DNA of 64,000 nucleotides from Rhynochetos jubatus (lineage: Eukaryota > Chordata > Aves > Eurypygiformes > Rhynochetidae): the NCBI GenBank assembly GCA_027574665.1, contig CM050648.1, positions 48,265,200 through 48,329,199 of the forward strand. Reading direction: 5' to 3'. Shown in pieces: positions 35,693-46,803 of the stretch. The notes below the pieces were generated by a model. It was not told where the DNA came from. It worked only from the letters and a program-made list of their open reading frames with translations, and ran no database searches. Every line of letters starts with the position of its first letter. The stretch's first letter is position 1. The translations under genes were made by a program, and so were the position numbers.

Positions 35693-35850
35693 ACAGTACT
35701 CAAGATGTAGAAGATGCATTCTCTCTTGCTGCCAGTAGTCTTCTTGATGCTGTTCAACATTTAGTTGGCTATTTCAGCTGCCATCGAACATTGAGATGGT
35801 GGGGTTTGACCACTGTCAATGAGGACTCCAAGTTCTCCTTCCTAAGATGT
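35693..35850 (-). mobile_element. Old CR1 LINE, minus strand, right part (split by LTR)
   Basis: Directly after the LTR the sequence resumes with ACAGTACTCAAGATGTAG, then CTTCTTGATGCTGTTCAACA, GTTGGCTATTTCAGCTGCC and GACTCCAAGTTCTCCTTCC. This is the standard order of blocks in the reverse complement of CR1 ORF2 downstream of the catalytic core. It continues the CR1 that starts at 34023, so both parts are one insertion. The similarity fades at about 35850. Confidence 0.85.
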
Positions 35851-38800
35851 AACTGTCTGTATATGAGGAAAGATTAATCATGTACACAACTACTTTTCAG
35901 GGATGTCTCATGCTTCTAGCTACTCAGAGAAGGTCAGGGTGGTAAGAAAACACAGGGGTTGTGTCCATCAATCCAATTTTCTGTATATTCTGAATATTTT
36001 TTGTAGAAGTAAGAGTTCTAGATCTCCATAGTGTAAAAAATGTGTGCATTTTTAAAGAGTAAAATAAGAACATACTATTAAAAAACGCTTCTCAACTAAG
36101 TTTTGTGCTCCTGCTAAGAAAATGAATGTCATAAAGGCAAGCACTGAAGCTCAAGAAGGAAATTAAAATGTCACGTTTTGTTCAGTCAGCTTCTTTGCTT
36201 TGAGATGTTATTTCTCATATAAATGGTGATTCAAAACTATAGCTAATGCTCACAACAAGAGCCTATATTTTACTTCTTAAGAACTTTATGTATATTTTTT
36301 TAAGAAAAAGTAAGAGTAACTATGTTTTTGAAATAGGAAGAAGACTGGGAAATAGAAATAAGGCCAAATAACTTTATGTGGCATATTTGGAGAAGTACCT
36401 TGTATGATGTAGGTGTGGATAGTGCATCTGTTCGCTAGTGAATCGTGCTATAGCATATTCCTTGTTTTTGATTTTGAAGATGATTATTGTGCCAAGACAT
36501 ATCAAATACATGGATGTAACTATAAAAAGAAAAGTTCATACTATAATGTAATTTGCTCAGTGACTGAGAGGCAATGGAAGGGTAAAAGCATGGAATGATT
36601 GTAGTCCTGGGACTACGTCAATGGCAAAAAAGTCATATGCACTTATTCAGGATGCGTAAAAGTAGGTGCTGGAATAAACGCTATTCAGAGAGTATGACTA
36701 TTCTCAAAGGATAACTCTGAAAATTTTGTTCCTCTGGAGGTCTAGTATATCATCTCTAAAGGATATTGAAATTTGTCTGTCCCACTCAGTGCTGATGGTC
36801 AAACTATTTTCATTCTCATTGGCAGGGAAATTTAGGGTAGCAGAGACTAGGTTTTCTGGCAGATGCGCAGCACATTTACATAGTGTAAACAGCATCTAGG
36901 AAAATTATCAAATCTCTTCATCTAAAAGTAAAAACAATTGGTCTGTCATTGGCGTCTGACTACAATTCTCCAGAGGTTATGCCACAGGACTCCTTATAAA
37001 ACCTTGCATTTGCCACTGGATCCTTAAATCATAGTCACATGATACAGTATGTAAGAGTTTTATTATGATATTAGTTTTCTTATGAGATTAGTTTTCTTGA
37101 GTTAATTAAATAAAATGCAACATGCCAGAAGCACTAATAAAAACAAACATCCCTTTCAGATTTGCTGCCTTGAATAATCTTTGCTACAAAATCCAAAATG
37201 CACACTGCATTAACGTGAGCTAATTATTTCATCTGAATAAGTACATAATACACCATGGTACATTTTTGATGACACAAGTCAGTGCCATTTTGCCCAAGAC
37301 AACTCCTAATGGTGACTCACAGTAAATTGCAATTAGAAGGCTTCGGTACATCATGACTTTTGCAGTATGTCTGATCCATGGGTGGAAGAAAGGAGTAGTG
37401 AACCATACACTCCACAGCACTCCAGTTCTTTTTGGTACAGAGTCAAGCAAGCCACTTGGTCTATCTAGCCGAATTTTGCATATTTAATGAAAAATGTGTT
37501 GCAATTAACATTTTTATACATCTACATTGAGCTACCCATCACCAAAACTGGAAAATAGTTTTATTAAAAGCAACCACACCACCTGATAGAAACATGTCTG
37601 GTCTAAAAAGAAGCACATGAAATGAAAAAAATTTAAGAATCATTCTTGAAAAATATTTTCACACTTTCAAATCCAAGAATACAGTCCAGCTAGTGAGATT
37701 TAGATTAGATATAAAAAAAAGTCTATCTGTATTTAAATAGATATTTTTGTGGGTTAAGTTTTGGAGCCCAGTTTTGGAAATTGTAAAGTTTAAAGACTAT
37801 CTAAAATTAACCTTTTTAAAGAAATAGGTCTTAACAGAGGAAACAAATAGTGAAATAATAAATATTCATTAAACAAGCTTTTTCAATTAAAATATTGTCT
37901 ATATCCTGCTAACTGGTTTTCAACAGCTCACCTTAAGGTTGCCCTGGGATATAGTTGTAGCTGGAAAAGTCTCATTCTGAACTGCAGTTGTATGCCAAAA
38001 TAATTCCGTTACTTCCAACACTGGCTTTCAAAATGCAACAGTAGAAATGAGCATTCTACTTAATTACTAGTGTGTTGGTAATAATTTTCTTTTTACCATT
38101 TTATCAATCTACTATTTATTTAAAATATTATTTTATAAAGGGACTAACCCATCTAGGATTCAACTAGCCAGTCACTTAACTGATACCTATTTAGGCAAAT
38201 ACCCCCACCCTCCAAGATTATACAAATATCTATCAAAGGACTCCATTAATAAGATGTAGATACATTCTTTATTATCCATATTCAAAATTTTCATTACTCC
38301 GTTAGGATATACAGGCTTTGAGCATCATTTGTCTTCGAACCAGTAGATGCAAAAGGACAGATCTACTTTCAACATGAAGTTCTCATCTGCAGGTTTTTGC
38401 AAACACACTTTATCCAAGGATAAGCTTTGGTGCAGAAAAGCTGGGCTTTATATCTTTATGCTTTATGTAACCTTTATATATATACAGTTAATGTTGTATA
38501 TTGAAGTTAAATTTTCTTCAGATGGCTACCACTGCTGCATTTAGGAAGCCCTGGATCAGCGAGCAAGTGTAACCAAGCCAGCATGACTGCTCCACAAGTA
38601 TTGACTTCTCAGAAACAAAAGAAAAGAGAAAAACAACAGCTGATTTTAGCCCACCACCTTTATACTAGCTACTTTTCAGCTGAGTCCAAAGGTCATAATC
38701 ACAAATGCCCCTTATTTTCTTCCACAATTAACAGTGGAAAGGTGGTTAAGAACAGCTTCTTGAACGGTTTTTCAGCTGTGATTTTCTTCCTGCTCTGTAT

Positions 38801-40079
38801 AAGACTGCTTGTCACGGTCAATATGTATTTCTGTGACTGAAGGTGAGTCTTGTTGCCCTGAGAACCTGAACCGGTTGTGTTGAAGTTGTCTAATATAGGA
38901 TATAGTTTTAACAGTTGAAATGGAAAAACTGTGAAGCCTCTATCTCTAACAGGAAAGTAGAGCTTATTTTGCACAGTTCCTCTTTTAATCCTCTGTAGAT
39001 TGTGAATATCATTTCAGTCCAGACAACTCTGAATTGCCCTTAGGCAGCAACTACCTGTCTCCCTTGACTTTTTGTAGCCTACAACCTTACATTTTTAGAT
39101 GCTCTGGCTTGCATCTAAGCTATCAAACTAAAATAAATGGAAGAGTCATTCAGCATGCCCAAGGAGCACACAGCTTAGTGCCAGGACTGGGACTGAAGGC
39201 TAGCTATGTAGGCTATCAGGGTGACATTATGTTACTAGAAACCATTGTGCTTTACAGATTTCACTTTCCCAAACAAAAATACAAGGCAAGGAATTGAAAT
39301 CTTGCATCAATCACACCTTGGCTGCAAAACATTAGAGATTATTGAAGTGGGATTTACAGATTTATAGGGACTTGGCATGAGAGGAATTATTTAGGGTTTT
39401 TTTCCTAAGTATTGCTTCTCAAACTTGAGAAAACAGTGTATGTTTCTAATGAGAAGCTGTGGAGACAGGGTAGGGAGGTAGGAGGTTTACCTGGCATTTT
39501 GTTAAGAAGGGCAAAGAATATCACAGTTTTCCCTGATGCTTTGCATAAGACTTTAACGTTGTTAAGAGAAACTAACAATATGAACCCTGTGCTTCTCATA
39601 GACACACAGTAATAAAACCAGCAGGGAGTGGGACTTTTTAAAATATTGTTCTTTTGCAAGACAGTTGGAGTGCAATGGAATCTACGACGAAATCCTTTAC
39701 ACAAGTAAATACAGCACCATATGTACATGCTGTTAAAAGAGACATGCTTTATTTTGCATCAAATGTACCCTTTAAATTTCTCAAAATAAAAGACCTTCAT
39801 TGCCAAACTTTGGGCTTTATTTGGCATGTTTGTTGACTTGCATCCCCTAATGTTTCAGCACATTCGTTACTTAGACTGAAGTGTTTTTCTGTCTGTTTGA
39901 GATTGAGGGTTTGGATTTGGGAGGAGAGGGTTTCAGCACCAAGCGGAAGAAGCTTAAACTACTGACATGTAACTGATTAAGATATTCTTTCTAATGGTAC
40001 AGAAATGCTTTCACGCTAGCAGCTTTGGTAGAAAAGGACTTCCAGAATGAAGCAGGTTCAGTGGTTTTGGGGGCACAAG
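35851..40079. other. Unique AT-rich non-coding DNA
   Basis: Over 4 kb without a recognised gene. A fragment at 37696-37735 (GATTTAGATTAGATATAAAA) weakly resembles a CR1 C-terminal segment but is too short to call. Frames at 38347-39836 overlap on both strands and are unlike known proteins. Confidence 0.55.
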
Positions 40080-40275
40080 TGTGTTCTTTTTTGGTTGTTT
40101 GTTTGTTTTTTGTTTTTTGTTTTTTTTTTTGTTTGGTTGTTATTTCCTTGTTGTTTGGTTGGGTTTGGGTTGGTTATTTTTGTAGTTTGGTTGTTTGTTG
40201 GGTTTTTTTAGGTTTTGGGGTTTTTTTGTGTGTTTTTTGGTTTTTGGTTTTGGTTTTTTTTTTTTTTTTAATTAG
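40080..40275. repeat. T/G low-complexity tract, ~190 bp
   Basis: Almost only T and G, with units such as TTTGG, TTTTTG and GGTTTGG and two poly-T runs (about 40121-40131 and 40254-40268). It is irregular rather than a single-unit microsatellite. On the minus strand it is an A/C tract of the same type as those at 1.4, 6.5, 22.8 and 33.4 kb, but much longer. An open frame through it, rich in Phe, Val, Leu and Gly, is a composition artefact. Confidence 0.95.
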
Positions 40276-43257
40276 AACTTATCTCTTGATATTGTGAATT
40301 CCTGAACTACCAATGATGGCAGATTTCCAGTCATTTAGTTCTGTATATAACCTTTTCAGTCTATTTGTTTGATGTTGAATAGTGTCTCTTGATTGCAGTA
40401 TAATGGCATTTCTAGTGAAATTCAATTACAGTTTCACACTAGTTTTGTATTCTGACTCCAGTTTGTCAGCTATAGTGGTTTCAGTTGCAAGAAGCTCAGA
40501 TAAGCACTCAGTGTCATTTGTTTCATCAACACATGTACCAGATCTGGAACAGATCATCACAACTGGTAATCTCTACTTTCAGAAATCTCAGCCCACGCAG
40601 TAACATACAGAGAGAAACTCTGCCTTAAGAGTTGAATCTAATCAGAGACCAAGCCAGAGAACAAATTCTCCTGCTGCTCACACAGCTGTTTCTAAATGCA
40701 GAAGCTTACGTGACAAAACCAGCTACAAAACAACATATTTTTCAAAGTCTGATCACATGCTAAGGAAAATAACTTGGAGGAATATGTAGAAAAGCTTTGC
40801 TGCTGCTTGTTATTGTACTGTAAGCACTGAATCCTGTTGCAAGGATTATGTACTGGAAGAAATGTCAAACTGTGAAAAAGCCTAGGAACCAAATGAGAAA
40901 ATACTCCCACAGTATAAGGGACATTCCATAGTAAGAATAACTTTGTCTTTATTTTCCAGGCAGCTGCTAAGGTACTTGTATTTCATAGAGCATTTTTGTA
41001 TTCTCTTGGTCACTCATAGAGTGTCTGTAAGAGCATTTTGTGCGTGGTATGGTTGTTTTGAGCATTCCAAACTTAGATCAGCCTATGGCACGGTGACATG
41101 TTACTGCCTTTTAGCACTGGTGGGAATTAAGCATCACTGGAGTACAAACCATAACTATCATGAACCTACTTTCGCCCTGGGTTATATGTGAGTTTATGAC
41201 ATCATCCTTATCTTTCTGCCCAAATTAAAGAGCTTCCACCAGAAGTGGAATCAGCTGTCAAGCAAAGGCCCACTGCATTCATATTTAAAATTAAAATTCA
41301 TATTAATCTTTAGTATGCTACTAACAGTGTCTAAACTTCTAGTTCCTTTTTATGGAAATCCTCTCCTGAGGAACGGATTATCGAGAATATCCCATCTCTC
41401 TGGTCATTAAATTTTAAAAAGCAGACAAATATGAAGAAACCTCAGGTACATAGATATAGATATGCATCCATATTTTATATATACACATATATATGTGAGG
41501 ACATGTATATGCTTATATAATACATGGATTTCCTAATATGAACTCTCATCTGTTTGCTCAACTATATCATTGATCATGCAAAGTCAACTTGAGTCTTCTG
41601 GGATATATGGATAGTTATTCCATTTTGACATCAAAAAATTGGGACAGAAGGTATTTTCAGACTTCTTAAATGATTATGCCTTAGCTGAAGTAATTTTATT
41701 AAAAATCATTTGCATAAAAACCCAGAATGTGAGCTTTATCATTAAGAGACTTACTTAAAATTTAGATGATAACAATTCAAAAGAAATGAGAAATGGTCAT
41801 CCAGGGTCCTAAAATTCTTTCTATTCAAGAGGGTATTTTCTGTCCTGGAAGGTAAATTTCAGAGGATACTCAGAAAACCTGTAAAAATAAAAGAGCTTTC
41901 TGGTAGTGATGCATTTTGTACTTCTTGGGGCATTCTTAGAAATGGCATATAATAAGAAAGGAAAAAAATCTCGGTAAGAGGTTCAATTTCTCCAAAGAAA
42001 GAAATTCTTGCTTTCTAATTTCCTGTATTTTTCATTTTATTTGTTTTATATTTTTTTTCTGAATTTTACTGCAGTCTGCAACATCTATGCTGGAGTGTCT
42101 ATGAAGTCTATGAAGACCTCAGTCGATGAAAAATAAATAGATTCTGGAGTGGACAAATCCCAAAATTCATGGATAGAGACATAATTGTTCCAAATAATTT
42201 TTTTTCATCAAATTTCATTAATTTTCTCTGTATTCTAATAATATATTTTAAAAAAAGCTTATCAACATTTATGATAGAAGATTAGCACCATATGAAATGA
42301 AAATTTTAACAATAAGACATAGTATGCATAATTTTTAAACAAATACAAACCCATATTAACCAAATAAAGAAATCCTTTCTCTGACTGAAAAATGTTATTT
42401 CAGATCACAATAATAACCCTGGTAACAAAAGAACCATACAATTATACAAGAATGTGATCAGAAATGCAGATTATGAGTAGTAGAAGCAGTAGTAGTCATT
42501 GTACTTTGAAATGATAGTTTGAAATGATTAGCTAACAATTACACAAAAAAAAAAAAAAAGTGATAAAAGTAAGGAGTAGATTTGTACTAAGTTATGCAAG
42601 TAAAGCACTATACGGTCTCCTGTATGGAAATGTCTCTAAGATTTGATAATAATGGTGACAGCCAAGTCCTGGTTCTAGATGACTTGAGTCAGCACCTGTT
42701 GCCTAAGGGGTCTTGTATTCTTGCAGGCAACCGAGTTGCTACAGATTCAGGAATGCCATCGGGCAAACAGCTGTCCGTCAGCTCTCTCACCTCAGTCCTT
42801 CATTGCACTCTACTGAAATACTGCTCGGTCTGTCTCTCTGCATGCCAGGCATCCTGTGCCCAGGTCTTTCTGATGCCTAGGTCACTTAGTGAAAGGGGGA
42901 TGTGGGGCTGCAGCTTTTGCTAGGGGTTTTCTACCTGGTGGAAAAGTATAGTCCAAAGAAACTTGGGGAGGGTCAAGACAGCAGTATCCCAGCCCTACCA
43001 TGTAAACTACCTGAGTTTCACCTCTCATCATACAGCCCAATGCTGACATCAAAAAGGCTGAGAGAAGACAATTTGGCATATCTTGGAAAGTGTGTTGTAT
43101 GTAGTTTCTCTGAGAAGTACTGAAGTGAGAGTTAGGACAGCATACTCTAATTTTGGAAGGAGCATGTTTAAATATTTACATGAAGTAGCTTGAGATTACT
43201 ATTTTAACACTTTCAAATGTGATTTTTTAGATTCATGATGCTTCTTATTCTGTTGAG
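40276..43257. other. Unique non-coding DNA with a GC-richer patch
   Basis: AT-rich unique sequence with an AT-rich purine/pyrimidine alternating patch (TATATA/CACATA) at about 41449-41520 and poly-A at 42545-42559. At about 42640-43090 the sequence is richer in G and C and has a 109-codon frame (42594-42923) with many Ser, Leu and Cys codons. I recognise no domain in it. It could be a decayed element or chance. Confidence 0.5.
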
Positions 43258-43619
43258 TTAGATCCTGGACTGTATCCAGAGAAGCGTGACCAGTGGGTTG
43301 AGAGAGGTGATTCTCCCTCTACTGAGAGGTCTCTCTACATGAGACCCCACCTGCAGTACTGTGTCCTGCTCTTGGGCCCCCAACATAAGAAGGATATCAA
43401 CCAAATGGAGTGGGTCCAGATGAGGGCCACAAAGATGATCAGAGGGCTGGAGCACCTCTGCTGTGAAGAAAGGTTGAGAGAATTGGGCTTGTTTAGCTTG
43501 GAGAAGAGAAGGTTCCCGGGAGACCTTCTAGGAGCCTTCCGGTACCTGAAGGGGCCTACAAGGGGCCTATAGGATCTTAAAGATCCCTTCCAACACAAAC
43601 CATTCTATGTTTCTATGAC
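43258..43619 (+). mobile_element. CR1 LINE 3' fragment with internal deletion, plus strand
   Basis: The sequence starts abruptly in the C-terminal ORF2 region (GATCCTGGACTGTATCCAGA), continues through [20 protein letters not shown] and [14 protein letters not shown] in one open frame, and passes [20 protein letters not shown]. At about 43560 it jumps to the 3' tail (GATCTTAAAGATCCCTTCC) and ends ATTCTATGTTTCTATGAC. The usual ~250-350 bp between these points are missing. At the junction GGGGCCTACA is directly repeated as GGGGCCTATA, so the loss probably came through short homology. The 77-codon frame is CR1-derived and not a host gene. It looks fairly young. Confidence 0.95.
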
Positions 43620-45956
43620 TATACAATGTTACAACATGATTTGGTTTGGTTTTGCTTTTTCTAATTGGGCCTCAACCTGTACAAAATACACTACAGAATC
43701 AGAACATGGGTTTTTACAATGATTGCAATCTATAAAACTGGACATTTGGAAACATTTTTGGAGGCAGGGCTTGAGTACTAATCCGGTCTCATCATTGATT
43801 GTCTGTGAGATTTATTCATGAGCATTCACATGTCTGGGTTACTGTTACTTTTGTCAGTACTGTGTGTTTACAACAGAAGCTCTCTGGAAGAATGATTATA
43901 TTTCTGATTCAAATGTCTTTGACTCTAATAGATTCCATCTGGAGGTACTACATGCTTGTAAAAGCACTAGTACAATTGGGAGGACCCTTTGTGCAAGTAC
44001 TTTAATGTAGCCTTCTGAAATCTTTAAACATTTCCAAGACAGGTCTCTATTCCATTCACTTTCAAATGAGTTATTAATTTCAGTAAGATTACTTCAAGCC
44101 TTGCAGCATCTTTAGCATGACAAAAACTGAGCTAGAAATCCAGATAGGATCCACATCATGAAAAAGCATAATGTTTGGTCTATGATTAGGCTAAGAGGCA
44201 GAAGGGACTGGTTATGCAAGATCAGAGACAATGAGCTCTCACTATTCAGCAGCCCACTTCTTCCACTCATTTAAAGCAATAATTCTGTTATTATGCAGCC
44301 CTTGATTTTGAATATTGTCATTAAATTTCTCTTTAAAGTTGGGCAACAATTCCTGTTAGTTTACTGCAGATGGGGTTATTGCATGTGAAACCTTACTTCT
44401 AGATCCTGAATTAAGTATTGACTTCATAACCGCACTGTTTTCTTATACACTATAACTCTATAAAAGTGAGCTTCTTATCTTAGGACACTAAATAACTTGA
44501 GAGATACTTAACCTTCCTCAGTTCCTTGAGGGTTTGATTACTCAGTGCATCACAGGCACGGTCAAGTCCAAGACAACAAAATCTAAAAGCAGGGAAACCA
44601 TACAGAGACAGCATTGTAACATTATAAAAATACTATGAAATAATTCTTAACTCTCTGAAGTAAGACCTGAGCATTTTTCCTGTGATAAATATATAAATAA
44701 AATCAATCTCTAATCTAAAATACCTGTAGAGCTTTACTCAGACCTATAATTTCTTAAGTCACGTATTTGACAATTACTTTAAAAGAGTTCTTTACTTAAA
44801 TAGTGTTGTGATCCTCAAAAGAACTTCTTTATTAAGAACTTCCCACCTGATTTTATTCTTTTCTAATAACTAGCAGGTTGCATTCTATCTGTAGCTCAAG
44901 TGGGCTCTTCAGATTTAGAAGTGTCAGAATTTAAATCAGAATTAAAAAGAATTTTAATTATTTTCTGTTTTCTACTCTCCAACAGCACAAATACGTACTG
45001 AGTGTCAATGTATGTGGATGAAAAGACCTTCATAGGTGGTACTGAACCCCAGCTGAGCTGACCAATGCTGTAGTCGCAAAGGAAACCACATTAGTTCAGA
45101 ACACCTAGGATCTGCAAAGTACAGCCAGGCTCTACATACTTTTGGAGTCTCCTGACTACTGATCTTCCCACACTTCTTGGAGTGTATTGTGACTTCTGTC
45201 CAACACTTTTTTGTGAAGAGAAGGAGTGTGTGAACAGAAGGGCTGGCAAGCATGCTGCTATTAAACAGCTATGGAGCTAGGTCTTGTCCAGGGTGTATAC
45301 CCAGTTCAGGTTCTCAGCCTTTCTGTGTCAGCCAAAGTCTAGAGCTGAAAATATCAGTCCCTACTTACTTGTGTGGTTGTTGATGACACACCTAGTCCCA
45401 AGCATGTAATAAGGACTTCTTCAGTCATGGCATCACCCTGCAACAGAAGGGGTTGGTCAGAATAGAAACCTGAATGAGAGATTACTGATGCTAGAGATTG
45501 CAACCTGATGTAGAAAAAATTTACATGAAATGCCCAATCCCTCTTCAGCTGTGTTTTACTTGTTAGGTTTGCTGTGTGAGATTATGAGGGTTAGATTTAA
45601 AAATTTGTATTTATATATGCTATTAAGTATGTGTGTTGATCAATATTTTATAATATTGAAAAAAAAATGGTTGCTTATGGTACTGTAGCCTCACTGACTC
45701 TACATCCAGTCATAAGCTAACAGCTATTCTAGATACTGCTAGACACCAGCTTGGTTCCACTGGTGCCTTCCAGTAATGACTTTCTGAAATCTCTAATAAA
45801 CATTACAATCAATGTTTTGTATAGTATTATCACAACGCTAAAAACTGTTGGTACCATTACTTTGATTTTTTGTCTTGACAACTGGAACCAATATTTCTAC
45901 CTTATAAACAAATCAAGGGAAGTGGTATCTGTGTAAATTTTTCTAAAAGGTAAGGA
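43620..45956. other. Unique AT-rich non-coding DNA
   Basis: No gene recognised. The stretch at about 45000-45480 is slightly richer in G and C and has an 82-codon minus-strand frame (45005-45253) with no recognisable domain. Confidence 0.5.
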
Positions 45957-45961
45957 GAACT
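45957..45961. repeat. Left 5-bp target-site duplication (GAACT)
   Basis: GAACT directly precedes the LTR's opening TG and is repeated exactly after its closing CA at 46575-46579. Confidence 0.85.
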
Positions 45962-46574
45962 TGTCTTAGCTTTGCACCAGCTAGTCTATGTTTTGCTTCA
46001 CCCCATAACACATCAAGCTGCATAGGTGGTGCCAGCCTGGGGCCCGTGGCACTGCAAGACCGGCGGGGCAGGGGTGGGGATGTGGGTGGAAAGGCTTGTG
46101 GTTGGACACGGCCCTGGGAAGGGGAAGGGTCTGAGGGGGCTTCCGGCCGAGGGGGCTGGGGATTTGTTTGTTGTGGGAACCTTGTGGCGAGTGGTGGGTG
46201 CTCCGGGCAGAGCCAGCGTCTTGCCGGGCAGATCGGTCTAGGAGTTGGGATTTGAAAGTTTTATTTCCTCTCTCTTACTCTCTTGGCCCCCAGGCGGTTT
46301 CATGGGGGGTTTGCTCCCTTCGGGTGGGTTTTCTTTCTTTTTTCCCTTCTCGGGGTGAGATCCTGTATCATTTGTTCTACCCTTTTTCCTCTGTTCCTTA
46401 AATTACTCATTAGCACTAGCGTTGTTAGTAACTCCCTAAGTTTCATTTAAATAATTAAATAGTTCTTATCTCAACTCCTACGGGCTTTTCCTCGGTTTGT
46501 TCCTCCGACCCTTCCTCACCGGGGGCGGGGGGGCGGAGTGGTAGCAGCGGCTGATCGTGATAAAAGCTATGACA
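45962..46574 (+). mobile_element. Endogenous retrovirus solo LTR (ERVL-like), plus strand
   Basis: A 613-bp element bounded by TGTCTTAGC and GCTATGACA. The second is the inverted complement of the first with 8 of 9 bases matching, and perfect GAACT duplications lie on both sides. The body is strongly G/C-rich compared with its surroundings, with a C/T-rich section around 46260-46380. Near 46451-46456 an ATTAAA signal precedes AGTTCTTATCTCAAC and a TTTTCCTCGG block, a text typical of avian ERV LTR R/U5 regions, which sets the orientation as +. No internal retroviral sequence adjoins it, so it is a solo LTR. The 5-bp duplication favours an ERVL or class I-like origin. Three overlapping frames inside it are by-products of GC content. 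Confidence 0.93.
46451..46456 (+). terminator. LTR polyadenylation signal (ATTAAA variant)
   Basis: AATAATTAAATAG contains ATTAAA, the second most common vertebrate poly(A) signal, about 120 bp before the LTR end and directly before the conserved R/U5-like text. Its activity is not known. Confidence 0.5.
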
Positions 46575-46579
46575 GAACT
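46575..46579. repeat. Right 5-bp target-site duplication (GAACT)
   Basis: An exact repeat of the 5 bases before the LTR, supporting an unrearranged insertion followed by LTR-LTR recombination. Confidence 0.85.
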
Positions 46580-46704
46580 GGAGGAAATGTCCTTGATTGA
46601 TAGAATTCTTTTGTATGACTACAGGAATAAATGTGGACATTACTGCAGTAAGAAACATTGCAGTTCTTGTCCTGTGTGGGGGAAGTGTTCAAGTAACACT
46701 TATG

Positions 46705-46803
46705 GATACAGATAGACATACATATAAACACACATATATAAATCCGTATTCCTACTATATACACATATATATATATATGTAGTATGTACACACACACACA
46801 CAA
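46705..46803. repeat. Compound TA / CA microsatellite
   Basis: Alternating purine-pyrimidine sequence: CATA/CACA units, then a (AT)n run at about 46765-46779, then (AC)n at about 46788-46802. The open frames on both strands here, rich in Tyr, Ile and His or Val, come from the repeat. Confidence 0.9.

Noticed and set aside
37696..37735. Short CR1-like string GATTTAGATTAGATATAAAA
   Set aside because: Only about 30 bp, AT-rich, with no further CR1 blocks on either side.
46026..46401. Three overlapping Gly/Trp-rich frames, possible CpG-island gene start
   Set aside because: They fall inside the solo LTR at 45962-46574, whose GC content explains both the island look and the open frames.
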